A DNA stretch of 64,000 nt from assembly GCF_000712165.1 (NCBI RefSeq), contig NZ_KL544010.1:62001-126000 (forward strand), given 5' to 3'. The position numbers and the translations under genes were made by a program. This stretch comes from Ureaplasma canigenitalium ATCC 51252. Its GTDB lineage: Bacteria; Bacillota_I; Bacilli_A; Mycoplasmatales; Mycoplasmoidaceae. Position 1 is the first letter of the stretch. Each line of letters begins with the position of its first letter. Below are positions 10,872 to 24,491 of the stretch, in pieces. The notes under the pieces are model-generated. The model saw only the letters and a list, made by a program, of their open reading frames with translations, did not search any database and was not told the origin of the DNA.

Positions 10872-11354
10872 TTATCCGCATTTATTTTTATGTGGATGGT
10901 GTAGTATTTCGTTTTTCTTTTGGTGCTTGATTTTGTCACATTCCCGACAAAGACCAAGTTCGTTCATGTATAGGTTTATAGTTTTATAGTTAAGTTTGAT
11001 GTTGTATTGTGTTTCGAGAATTTGTTGAATCTTACGACATCCAATATGATGGTTATTGTTGTGATAAATACTTTTAATTAAGTCTTTATTTCTTTGTTTG
11101 ATGGGACCGATATCGCTATTTTGAGCATTAAGTCATTTATAATAACCAGAGACTGAAACACCAAAAACTCTTATCAATCTTGTTAATTGCATATTGTGGT
11201 TACGAATTAATTCGTAAATAATCCGAAAAGATTCCTTTTTAGAAGAAATCTTAATGTAAGCATTAATAACACGAATGATATGTTGCTGCTCTCATTCGGG
11301 AAAATTAGTTATCCCGAGATTTTCAACATCAGCCTCACTTATCTTATTTAACAT
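10872..11354 (-). CDS. Stand-alone IS3 transposase OrfB N-terminal (HTH) domain
   Basis: A 160-aa intact frame, open only with TGA as Trp. It matches the N-terminal part of IS3-family OrfB: GVSVSGYYKWLN, then RNKDLIKSIYHNN, IGCRKIQQILETQ, YNIKLNYKTINLYMNELGL. In IS3 OrfB this precedes the DDE catalytic core, but here the protein stops right after it with a short His/Lys-rich tail, and no DDE core, OrfA or terminal inverted repeats are seen. It could be a decayed insertion sequence that still happens to be open or a domesticated DNA-binding protein. It is bounded by a strong terminator and by a membrane-protein gene that ends 39 bp before its start. Confidence 0.7.
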
Positions 11355-11393
11355 TGAATTTCCTTCTTCGTATTTCAAATAAAAATAATTCTA

Positions 11394-12257
11394 TTAATAA
11401 TAATGTATATCGAATTTTTTACTAATTAATTTTGCTATTTTGAACCGAATATATATACCTAATAATAGAATAATATACACAAATAGCGAAATAATATATC
11501 CGTTTATTAATGGATTTTGACCTAAAAAATCACCAATTGTTTTATACTGTTGGTAAATTCCAGTATAGTAGTCACCACTTGCAAAACCGCTCAGGTTATT
11601 TACTACTTTTAGAGCATGCCCAAGTGCATTTACATAAATAATATAACCGATTAAAATAAGATGAAAAAAGAGTAGGGAGAGACTTTTTACGGTTCTTAAA
11701 TTAGTAAAAGTATACATTCCGTAAATAACCATAAAAAAGTGCATTGCAAAGTATATGCGGTTCGGAGCAATCCCTGTAAAAAGGTACATACTGAAGGTTT
11801 CTCGTTCAATTATTTCCTGAAAGAGAAGACCACCTACAATAGTAATGATTCCAAAGACAAAAGCAGCGAATCCGAAAAGCGGGAGCACTTCCTGTTTAAA
11901 GTCAATGATTCCAACCAGACATATTAAGATTGACATCCAAGGACATCAATCAAGTAGAAAGGTTTTTGAAATCGTCGCTGACCGGAAATATAGGTCAACA
12001 TCGTTACTTGGAATGTTGTAAACACCACCTTTTAGGTGGATAAAATCATTGACATTATAGACATATCTAAGACTTATAAAATAAATTAAAAAACCGGTAC
12101 AGATAATAATGTTTATTACTCATTTAAGGTTGATAAAATGATTTTTTGTAATTCATCGGTATTTAAACCGTCTGGTTCTTTTAAAATAAGTGTTAAAAAA
12201 AGCGATTAAGGAAGCGAAAAGGATAGTCATTGCAATTAACACATAATTTAATTCCAT
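11394..12257 (-). CDS. Polytopic membrane protein, possibly YwaF/TP0381-like
   Basis: A 287-aa protein with about seven hydrophobic segments, continuous only with TGA as Trp. The pattern DWCPWMS, then HFFMVIYGMYTF and YVNALGH recalls the integral membrane family represented by B. subtilis YwaF, but the resemblance is weak and judged by eye. No transport or enzyme motif is seen. It lies between the IS3-like gene and the divergent ileS promoter region. Confidence 0.6.
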
Positions 12258-12363
12258 ATTCGTTTCCTGTCTTATATATTATTTAATATAATAATATTAA
12301 TATTTATACTATGATAATTGCGATGTGCAGTTATCATTTTTAATATAGATTTTAGGATGAAAT

Positions 12364-15104
12364 ATGAATGATTATAAAAAAACTTTAAATATGCCAAAGA
12401 CAAGCTTTAGTATGAAAGCTAATTTGGCAATTAATGAACCTAAGGTTCAAGAGTTTTGACTAACTAATGATATTTACCAAAAAGTGCTTGCAAAAAACCG
12501 GGATAAAAAACCTTTTGTGCTACACGACGGGCCACCTTATGCGAACGGTAGCATTCATATTGGTCATGCCCTAAACAAGATTCTGAAGGATTTTATTATT
12601 TCATATTTCAATATGAATCAACATTATGCACCATATATTCCAGGATGAGATACACATGGTCTTCCGATTGAAGTTGCATTAATGAAGAAGATTAAGCTAA
12701 AAGACCTATCAGTTCCTGAACAGTGAATGAAGTGTGAAGAATATGCAAGAACACAGAAGGACATCCAAATGAAGCAATTTATGCGTCTTGGTATGTTTAG
12801 TGATTTCCGTGATATTTATTTAACTCTTGACCATAACTTTATGATTGATCAACTTAAATTATTTGAAACGATGTATAAACAAAAATATGTCTATCAAGAT
12901 TTTAAACCAGTTTACTGATCATGAAGTTCACAAACCGCTCTAGCTGAGAGCGAAATTGAATATGGTGATGCAGTTTCTCCTGCTATTTTTGTTAAAATGT
13001 ATGTCAAATACACTGCACTTTTTAATAATAAAAAAACTTGTTTTGTAATTTGAACGACAACTCCTTGGACCCTGCTTGCGAACCAGGCAATTGCGATTAA
13101 TCCAGATGTAGACTATCAACTTGTTGAACTTGCTGATGAACAACTAGTGATTGCGAAAAATCTTGTTGATAAGGTAATGGAAAAAGTCGAAATTAAGGAT
13201 TATCGTAAGGGTAAAGTTTACTCACCGAAAGAGCTTGAAGGAGTAATTTATCACTCACCGATTAATCAATTTGAGAATCCGATCATCCTTGCTGAATATG
13301 TTTCTACAAACGACGGTACTGGACTTGTTCATAATGCTCCTGGCTTTGGTCTTGATGACTATTATGCCTGCAAGAAATATGGGATTAATGCAATTGTTAA
13401 TATCGATGATTATGGCCGGTTCAACGAAAATGTCGCTCTTCCTCATTTAGTTGGTGTTTTTTATACCGATGCTAATGAAGGAATTATTGATCAATTAAAA
13501 ACTAACCATAATTTGCTTCATTACGAAACTATCACCCACAGTGTAGCACATGACTGAAGAACCAAGAAACCTTTAATGTATCGAGCAACCTTGCAGTGAT
13601 TTGTGAGTGTTATTAATGCCCTACCGACCATTTTAAATTCCCTTGAAAATGATGTTACATCTCCAAATAAAGCATCGTTGAACCATATACGTGAGATGGT
13701 CTCAAATCGGAAGGAATGATGTATTTCACGACAAAGAAATTGGGGAGTTCCAATTCCAATTATTTTTGATGAAAATAAGCAGCCGATTAATAATGATGAA
13801 CAATTAAGACACACTATCGAATTACTAGATAAAAATGGGATTGAAAGCTGATATAAAGAAGATGTTTCTTTCTTTCTTCTTCCACAATATAAGAATGATG
13901 GTAAGAAATATTTTAAAGAAAAAGACATTATGGATGTGTGGTTTGATTCAGGTAGTTCATACTCAATTTTAAAACGTCATAATCTTCCTTATCCTACCGA
14001 TCTCTATCTTGAAGGTTATGACCAATATCGGGGATGATTTAATTCAAGTATTATTACCGGGTGTATTCTTCATCGTCAATCTCCATACAAGACACTTGTA
14101 GCTCATGGTATGGTTCTTGATAAAAACGGTAATAAGATGTCGAAATCAAAAGGAAATGTGACTGATCCACAAGAAGTCGTTTCGAAATACGGTGCTGACA
14201 TCCTTCGACTGTGAATTGCCATTAGTGACTACCAGGCTGATGTTAGGATTAGTGATGAACATCTAAAACAAGTATCTGATATGTATCGAAAACTGCGAAA
14301 TACTTTAATTAAGTATTCACTTTCCATCCTTGATGGTTTTGATGTTAACAATGATTTCCAAATTAACTTAAGAAATGAAGATTATTACATTGTAAATCAT
14401 GCCCGGAGTGTCCTTCTTGAGATAAACAAAAAATATGAATCTTACAAGTTCAATGATGTTATTAAATTAATTAATAAATTCACTCAAGACTTGAGTTCGT
14501 GATATTTTGAGTACATTAAAGATAGTATGTATTGCCTTAATAAGGATGACATTGTCCGTAAGCAAATCCAAACAGCCGTCTATTTTGTTTTAAAAAATTT
14601 TCTAGTTGCTTTAACTCCTATTATCCCACATTCTACAGAAGAGGCATATCAAGCATTTACTATGATTAAGGATAAGAAAGAGTCGATTCGTCAAGAAGAT
14701 TTCTTTAATACTGACACTGATTTTCCTTTTATAAATAAGGAATTATCAATGCTTGATAATTTTTTCTCAATTAAGGATGAGATTAATGCTGTTCTTGAAG
14801 AAGCGAGAAAAAACGGAGTTATTAATACAAATAATGAGGCTCATTTAACCATCGCGGAAAAAATGTTAACTAATGATCAATTAAAACTTTATCCTTCATT
14901 ATTAAAGCAATGATTTATGGTTGCTGAAGTTACTTATGGGGACCAAACTAAAGTCGTAAATGCGAACTACAAGAAATGTCTTCGTTGTTGAAATTATTTT
15001 GCTCCTGAAAAAATGAAGAATGACGAAATTGATTTAGGATGCTATGAGATTTTAAAAGAATCTAACTTACTTGATGAAAACGATAATCTAAAAGAGAGTG
15101 TTTA

Positions 15105-15105
<1 letters not shown>
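12364..15105 (+). CDS. ileS: Isoleucyl-tRNA synthetase
   Basis: A 913-aa class I synthetase that charges tRNA-Ile. The HIGH motif is in [11 protein letters not shown] (about residue 63), a CP1 editing domain occupies roughly residues 180-390, and KMSKS is in NKMSKSKGN (about residue 592). The C-terminus has a zinc-type motif (CLRCWNYF). Many Trp codons are TGA. The start follows AGGATGAAAT. The stop overlaps the tsaD start by one base (TAATG), so the two are coupled. Length is normal for mollicute IleRS. Confidence 0.97.
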
Positions 15106-17190
<2,085 letters not shown>

Positions 17191-17195
17191 TGATA

Positions 17196-17224
17196 TGTGA
17201 AACTTTGTTTCACATTTTCTTTTT
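17196..17224 (+). terminator. Intrinsic terminator after metK
   Basis: Stem TGTGAAA / TTTCACA with a 5-base loop followed by a T-rich run. It separates the ileS-tsaD-metK unit from polC. Confidence 0.75.
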
Positions 17225-17236
17225 AAAGGGGTTTTT

Positions 17237-20200
17237 ATGGAAGAGATACAAAAAAGACTTTGTTTGTTTTTTGGTCTAAATGAAGAAAATGAGATTATTA
17301 AACAAATAAAAAAAGTGCAGACAAAAGTGCTTGATGAGAAAAAAGAAATTAATTTTATTTTTCATCAAGTTCTAGATCCAAAAACCTTCATCCAATTCAA
17401 ACAATTGAAAAAACCAAGAGAAGTAAACCAGTTTACTTTTCGTTATTTTTATGGTGAAAATGTCATTAATAATGAAAACATTACCCCTTTTTTAAATGAA
17501 GTTTTTAGTGTTCAAGACGACTATGAATGATTAAAAAAAATCACAATTGATTCGTTCAAAGATATTAATATACTTAATGATGTGCTTGAGTTAAATGTTG
17601 TTGATAATTACACTTTTTACAACATTAAAAACAAAATTAATGAATTAAAAGAAGTCCTGTGTAATTTCGGTTTAAGGGTTGAGACTTTAAAAATTAACGA
17701 AACTCCTGAAATGCTATTGAAGACTAAAAAGATGATCAAGCAAATGGAACTTGATTCAAATAATGATGCGTATATTTTTCAAAAAGAACTAAAAGAAAAA
17801 AGTGAACTTGAAAAAAAGAACTTAATGCAAAAACAACAATTCAACCGTTTCCAAAACCAAATTCCACTTTCTCCACTAATTGATGTTTCGGTTGCGATGA
17901 ATCAAGCACGTGTTAAGGGTCGAGTTTTTCATGTTGAAAAAAATGAATCTCGCGGTGGAATTCTTTATCTTTTTTACATCAAGGATGATGAATCAACACT
18001 ACTTACAAGCTACTTTCTCTACAAAGATAGTCCGCGAGCTGAAACGATTAATAAAATCAACACAAATTATGAAATTGAAGTTATTATCGAAGTTGAAAGT
18101 GAGGGGAGTCAGTCAAACACAACACCAAAAGGAAAAATTAAAAATTTTATTTCAATCAATGAACTTCCAGACCTACCTTCAAATTTATATAAAGACCGGA
18201 TTGAACTTAATTTTCACACTAAAATGAATGCTGGAGATTCGATTATCGGTTTTGATGAACTCCTTACTTTTGCTCGCAAGGAAAAATTAAAAGCAATTGG
18301 AATTACAGATCGTGGTGTCGTACAAAGTTATCCTGAACTTGTTAAGTTAAACAAAAACAATGATGTCAAAATCATTTATGGAATTGAGATGGAAATGCTT
18401 GAAGATGTTATTCCTCTCGGTCTTAACCTAATTGATAAAAAGATTGATGATGAATACTATGTTGTTTTTGATATTGAAACAACAGGACTTTTCCCTAACT
18501 TCGATGAAGTCATTGAAATCGGGGCAATTATTATGCATCGCGGAATGGAAATTTCAAGTTTTCAACGGTTCGTTAAACCAACCATCCCGTTAAGCGAAGA
18601 AACCACTAATTTAACTAACATTACTAACGAAATGTTAGCTGATAAAGATGATGAAAAAACGGTACTAATTGAGTTTATAGAATATATTAAGGACTATACC
18701 TTAGTCGCTCATAATGCGATAAGTTTTGACATTAATTTCCTAAATACAAGATTGAAAAAGCACGGATTAAAACCGTTACCTAATATGTCAATTGATACCT
18801 TATTGATTTCAAGAGCAATTAACGAAGGATTTAAATCACACCGTCTAGGAGCGGTTTGTAAGAAATACAGTATCCCGTATCACGATGATATCGCACACCG
18901 TGCTGATTATGATGCAAGGGTTCTTTTTGAAGTTTTTAAGAAGATGATTGTTATCATCGAAGACAAGTTCGGACTGACATCGTGAATTAATTTAAATGAA
19001 AAATTACAGACCAAAAGCTTAAAGCAAAGAAGCTTTGGAAATAATATTAATCTTTATATAAAACATAACGATGCGACGAAAAAAATGTATGAGCTTGTTT
19101 CTCTCGCTCATACTGATTTGTATTACGGAAGAACAACAATCAACAAAAGCTTTGTGAATCAAGTAAAAACAAATGATCTTCTTGTAACAAATTCCATTCA
19201 TGAATGTGCTCTTTTTGACCTCCTTTTTAGTAACGATGACACCGATATTATTAAGGAAATGGAATTTTATGACTTCATTACTCTTCCGAGTATCCATGCT
19301 TTTGATCACCTTGTAGCTAGTCATAAAATCACTTACGATGCTCTCAAAAAATCTTTTAGTAAACTTGTAAGTCTTGCTTATCAAATGAATAAGAAAGTAG
19401 TTTTCTCATCATATGTTCATTACTTAAAAAAGAATGAACAGAAATATTATGATGTGTTTGTAAAGACTGATGGCCTTGAAGGTAAAAAGCACCGATTCTT
19501 AAAGGAAAAAGGTCTTCCTGAACTACATCTTCGAACGAATACTGAAATTAAAGAAGAATTAAGTTACCTAAAAAATGAACAATGGGTGAATGATATTCTT
19601 TATCGGTTCCCGGATGAAGTTCTTTCTTCGATTAATGAAGACATTAAACCGATTAAGACGGGTCTTTATCCACCGATGATTAAGAATGTTGACAACTTAG
19701 CACGTGATTATGTTTGAAACCGTGCTTATGAAATTTATGGGAAGGATATGAATCCACTTGTCAAGGAGCGGATATCCTATGAACTTGATAAGATTATTAC
19801 TCATAAATTCACTGTTGTGTATTGAATGTCACACCTACTTGTTAAGAAGTCAAACGAAGATGGTTTCTGTGTCGGTTCTCGTGGTTCTGTTGGTTCATCA
19901 ATTGTTGCTACCCTGCTTGACATCACCGATGTTAACCCGCTTCCACCATACTATTTATGTCCGAAGTGTAAATACTTTTGCTTTATGAATGAATACGATG
20001 ATGGTTATGACCTCCCTGACCAAGAATGTCGTCAATGTCATATTCCATTAATCAAAGATGGTCATAACATTCCTTTTGAAACCTTTCTTGGATTTGATGG
20101 GGATAAGGTACCTGATATTGACCTTAATTTTAGTGGAGAATACCAACCGAAAGCTCATAATTTTATTCGTGAAATGTTTGGCCCGCTTCACTCATTCCGT

Positions 20201-21559
20201 GCTGGTACAATTTCAACTATTCAAGGACGGAATGCTTATGGTCTTGTTAAAAAATATTTCGAACGAACAAGACCAGAAGAAGTGATTCGTGAAAGTACCA
20301 TACAAGAGTATGCGATAAGAATCATCGATGTAAAAAATACTACAGGACAACATCCGGGTGGAATTATCGTTGTCCCTGAAGAATATTCAATTTTTGATTT
20401 TAGCCCATTTAACTATCCTGCGAACCGGGATGTTGATAAATGATATACTACCCATTTCGCTTTTGAATTTCTGCACGATTCCTTGCTTAAATTTGACATT
20501 CTAGGACATGATAATCCCACCATTTTAAAAATGCTAAAAGACCTAACTGGAATTGATGAGAAAAATGTGCCGATGGGTGACCAAAAGGTAATTGAAGCCT
20601 TCAACGACATTAGTATTTTTGGAATCGACGGAAATGACATCCTAAACGAAGTAACAGGATGTCTTACCATTCCTGAATTTGGGACAGAATTTGTCCGGGG
20701 GATGGTAACCGATGCTAAACCTTCTTCGTTCGCTGACCTAATTCGGATTTCAGGCTTGTCCCATGGGACAAATGTTTGGTTAAACAATGCTCAAAGTTTA
20801 ATTAAAAATATGAACAAAAAACTTAGCGATGTAATTGCCTGTCGTGATGACATCCTGACTTATCTACTTAACTTTAATGTTGAGAAAAAAGTAGCTTTTA
20901 GTGTGATGGAGGATGTAAGAAAGGGGAAGAAAATTAAACCAGAGTACTCCAAAATCTTAAAAGAATATAGCATCCCTGATTGGTATATTGAATCATGTAA
21001 TAAGATCAAGTACATGTTCCCAAAAGCACACGCTTGTGCTTATGTGATGCATGCTTATAAATTTATGTGGTATAAAATTTATTATCCACTCGAATACTAT
21101 AGTGTTATTCTTTCTATCAAAGCAAATTATTTTGACCTTAATGTAATAAATAAAGGTAAGAACCATATTATTGAAACATGTAAAGTGATACGTGGGAAGA
21201 GAAACCGGAAGGATGTTAAGGTTAGTGTCAAGGAAAATGACCAGTATACTGTTTATGAAATCGTTCTTGAAATCCTGTCAAGAGGGATTAAAATCAGTAA
21301 CATTATCCTTTCGAAATCAGAGGCTTCTACTTTTATTTATGATCTTGAAACAAACACTATTATTCCGCCTTTTACTAGTATTGAAGGTCTTGGACTAAAC
21401 ACGGCCAATAGTGTCGTTGAAGCACGGAAAACAAAAATGTTTACCACCATCGAAGATTTAACCACAAGGACTAAGTTAACAAAAACCGACATTAAAAACC
21501 TACGGGAATTAAACATTCTGGAAGGTTTACCTGACAGTGAACAACTTACTCTTTTTTAG
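17237..21559 (+). CDS. polC: DNA polymerase III alpha subunit, PolC type
   Basis: A 1440-aa replicative polymerase. Order: N-terminal region, OB fold (about residues 210-315), split PHP domain, inserted DEDD 3'-5' exonuclease (VVFDIETTGLF near residue 410), a zinc-finger-like CPKCKYFCF...CRQC, the polymerase core with the catalytic aspartates in DIDLNFSGEY (about residue 960), and the C-terminal helix-hairpin-helix. Several TGA-Trp codons interrupt it in the standard code. In the PHP segment the usual metal ligands are changed: HxH reads NFH and TDHG reads TDRG. The start follows AAAGGGG. Confidence 0.97.
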
Positions 21560-21568
21560 GAAAATGAT

Positions 21569-21601
21569 AAAAAAATCAAGCCACAATGCTTGATTTTTTT
21601 A
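21569..21601. terminator. Bidirectional terminator between polC and clpB
   Basis: Stem AAAAATCAAGC / GCTTGATTTTT, flanked by A and T runs, between the convergent polC and clpB genes. It can serve both. Confidence 0.85.
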
Positions 21602-21605
21602 AGTC

Positions 21606-23732
21606 CTAGACTAGTGTTTCGTCATTGACGATGAGTTCTCTTGACTCTTCATCGATGTCAATTTGATACCAGTGATCCTTTTTTAAATCCCCCTTAATGA
21701 TAAGAAGAGCTAATTGGTTCTCAATATTTGAAGTAATAAACCGTTTTATTGCTCTTGCACCATAGGTATAGCTGTATGCATTACTGTTAATGTAATTAAT
21801 AATCTTATCACTAAAGTTAATAAGATACTCGTTTTCCTTTACTCGTTCAACAAGGGTATGCAACTGGTTAGCAATAATCCGGTTAATTCCTTCCTTGTCA
21901 AGAGGGTTAAAAATGATGACATCATTAATCCGGTTGATTAGTTCTGGTTTTAAAGTTTTATTTAAAGTTTTAATTACTTTATCCCGATTATTTTCAAGAA
22001 TCGCTTCATGACCGATATTGCTTGTCATGATAATGATTGTGTTTTTGAAGTTAATCTCTTTTTTATGGTTATCAGTCAACCGACCTTCATCAAGAATTTG
22101 AAGGAGAATGTTTAATACATCATTGTGTGCTTTTTCAATTTCATCAAAAAGAATAATGGAATAAGGTTGACGTTTAATTGCTTCTGTTAAAGCACCTTTT
22201 TCCTCATAACCGACATACCCAGGTGGAGTTCCGATTAATTTACTAACGGAGTGTTTTTCCATAAATTCAGACATATCAAAACGGATTAATGTTTTTTCTG
22301 AATCAAAAAGATTCTTCGCAAGTACCTTCGCTACCATTGTTTTTCCGACACCGGTTGAACCAAGGAATAGGAAAGTACCGATTGGAGCATCAGGATTTGA
22401 AATCCCTGCCCGACTTCGTTGAACCGCTGCAACAATTTTATCAATAGCCTCATCCTGACCAATAACTTCTTCCTTCATTCTTTTAGCGAGTGTTAGTAGT
22501 TTTTCTTTTTCCTTTGTAAGAAGGTTAGCAACAGGAACTCCTGTCCGTTCAGAAACAACGGTAGCGATTTCTTTTTCTGTTAGGGAATCAGATAGAATTT
22601 TGTCCTTCATAGTACTTTGATATTCAGTTTCAAGGAGACTGACTTCCCTTTCCATTTTTGGAATGTCGAGATAAAGAATTTTAGAGGCTTCTTCGTATCT
22701 ATTTTCGTTAATTAGGATGTTACTTTTTTCCCGCTTTAATTCAAGTTCTTGTCGTTTTTTCTTTAAGTTATCAATGATCGTTTTTTCTTTTTTTAATTCT
22801 TCATTATACTTATCGATAACCACATTTTTTTCATTAATGAGTTTCTTAATTTCAAGAATCCGTTGCTTACTTTTTTCATCATTTTCTTGTTCTAGAGCGA
22901 TTTTTTCCATTTGTAGATGAACAAGGTCTTTCTTAATATCCTCAATGAAAACAGGACTTGAATTCATATCTGTTTTTAGTTTAGCTGCAGCCTGGTCAAC
23001 TAGATCAATAGCCTTATCAGGCAGATTTCGATCATTAATATATCTAATGGAAAGTTTAGTTGCAGCGACTAATGCACTGTCGTGAATTTTAATCCCGTGG
23101 TAAGTTTCTCATCGACTTTTTAGACCACGCATTATGGTAAGTGTTTCAAGCTCGCTTGGTTCCTTAATCATAACCTTAGTTAATCGTCTTTCAAGTGCTC
23201 CATCAGATTCAATATATTTTGAATATTCGTCGTATGTAGTTGCACCAATTAGTTTTAATTCTCCGCGAGCTAGCAACGGTTTTAACATATTTGAAATATC
23301 CATGTTGTTCATACCATTTTTACCAGCACCAACAATCATATGGATTTCGTCAATGAAAAGGATAATTGAACCTGCTGCTTCCTTAACTTCTTTGATTAAT
23401 TTCTGCATTTTCTCTTCGAGACTTCCCATATACATCGTTCCAGAAAGTAACGATGTAATCGAAATCTCATAAATTACTTTGTCAAGTAAGTTACTCGGCA
23501 CTTCACGATGGACGATTCGTGTCGCAAGTCCTTCAACCACAGCAGTCTTACCAACACCCGGTTCTCCAATTAAAACGGGATTACTTTTTTGTTTTCGACT
23601 TAGGATTTCGATTGTTTTTCTTATCTCAGCATCCCGTCCAATGATAGGATCAATTTGTCCGTTTTTTACTTCTTCGTTGATATTTCGACCAATTTCCTGA
23701 AGAATACTACCATTTTTATTTTTAAATTCCAT
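21606..23732 (-). CDS. clpB: ATP-dependent disaggregase ClpB
   Basis: A 708-aa AAA+ chaperone that rescues aggregated proteins. The first nucleotide-binding domain has [10 protein letters not shown] and [12 protein letters not shown]; the long middle coiled-coil region follows; the second has [21 protein letters not shown] and the arginine-finger region. The N-terminal Clp_N domain found in most bacteria is absent, as known for mycoplasma ClpB. The start at 23732 is chosen over the in-frame ATG at 23762 because a G7 ribosome site lies 5 bases before it and 23762 would sit almost in the CIRCE element. Trp at 23107-23109 is TGA. Confidence 0.96.
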
Positions 23733-23737
23733 AATAA

Positions 23738-23744
23738 CCCCCCC
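23738..23744 (-). promoter_or_regulatory. G7 ribosome-binding site of clpB
   Basis: Seven consecutive G on the minus strand, 5 bases before the clpB ATG at 23732. It decides the start. A homopolymeric G run is unusual in this AT-rich genome. Confidence 0.7.
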
Positions 23745-23766
23745 AATTAAACCTATTATCAATATT

Positions 23767-23793
23767 TTAGCACTTTATTGATAAGAGTGCTAA
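23767..23793. promoter_or_regulatory. CIRCE operator (HrcA site)
   Basis: TTAGCACTT, 9-base spacer, GAGTGCTAA: matches the CIRCE consensus (TTAGCACTC-N9-GAGTGCTAA) at all but one base. It lies 34 bp before the clpB start on the minus strand. HrcA encoded at 5942-6988 is expected to repress clpB here. The plus-strand gene at 23880 starts on the other side and might also be affected. Confidence 0.93.
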
Positions 23794-23837
23794 ATAATTT
23801 TCGGGAGTATTTGAGTAAATGCATTGCAATTTATATG

Positions 23838-23843
23838 TATAAT
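23838..23843 (+). promoter_or_regulatory. Perfect -10 box for the VEK-repeat gene
   Basis: TATAAT about 36 bases before the ATG at 23880, preceded by TG. No clear -35 box. Confidence 0.6.
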
Positions 23844-23879
23844 ATTACTAATTATTTATTAGAGTTTTGAGGATGGAAA

Positions 23880-24416
23880 ATGCAACCACAAACTAAATAT
23901 AATCCTTATCTTAGTCAACTTGAAGAACTAAAAGAACTTGGTAATAAAGCACTTCGTTTAAAGCGACGAGTTAGTGAGTTGTATTACGACAATTCATCAT
24001 TTGATGATGATTGTGATCGTCTTAATCAGTCACATGTGGAAAATGTGGTTGAGCACTATCCGCTTGATTTGGTCGTTGAAATTGATTCATCAAATGTTAG
24101 TGGTAACCGGGTTGTTGAGAAGATTGTTGAAGTTGAAAAACCAGTTTATGTTGAAAAAGTAGTTGAAGTTGAAAAGATTGTTGAAAAACCAATTGAAGTT
24201 GAAAAGATTGTCGAAAAGAAGGTTGAAACAATCATTGAGACAGAAAAAGAAATGAAACCTAAGAAGGCAAAAAACCTTGAAACTGTAAAGTATCGGAAGC
24301 TGAAAAATACTACGATGTCAGATGCTGGATGGAAGATTTTCAACTTAGTTAAAGACACCCTTTTAAACAAGGAAAGTGCGATTGAGAACTTCGAACAAAA
24401 TAAGGAAAAGAAATAA
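23880..24416 (+). CDS. VEK-repeat coiled-coil-like protein, function unknown
   Basis: A 178-aa soluble protein. Residues 1-75 are charged and helix-prone. Residues about 78-122 consist of imperfect repeats on the pattern VEKxVEVEK / VEKPIEVEK, alternating hydrophobic, acidic and basic residues. The C-terminal 45 residues are basic. No signal peptide or membrane segment and no recognised domain. The start follows GAGGATGGAAA. It is transcribed alone from a promoter beside the CIRCE region and ends at a strong terminator. Similar low-complexity repeats occur in cytoskeletal or attachment-organelle proteins of mycoplasmas, which is only a suggestion. Confidence 0.75.
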   Translation: MQPQTKYNPYLSQLEELKELGNKALRLKRRVSELYYDNSSFDDDCDRLNQSHVENVVEHYPLDLVVEIDSSNVSGNRVVEKIVEVEKPVYVEKVVEVEKIVEKPIEVEKIVEKKVETIIETEKEMKPKKAKNLETVKYRKLKNTTMSDAGWKIFNLVKDTLLNKESAIENFEQNKEKK

Positions 24417-24436
24417 TTTAAGAAAAATTCACTACA

Positions 24437-24476
24437 AATAAAACAAGTAATTGGTCACCTTTACTTGTTTTATTTA
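24437..24476. terminator. Strong hairpin terminator before asnS
   Basis: A perfect 14-bp stem (AATAAAACAAGTAA / TTACTTGTTTTATT) with a 10-base loop. It ends the VEK-repeat gene; asnS begins 16 bases later. Confidence 0.8.
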
Positions 24477-24491
24477 CTATTAGGGGGAAAT

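Noticed and set aside
23733-23762. Upstream ATG at 23762 as the clpB start
   Set aside because: It would lie 5 bp from the CIRCE operator with no ribosome site, whereas 23732 has a G7 site and matches the ClpB N-terminus.
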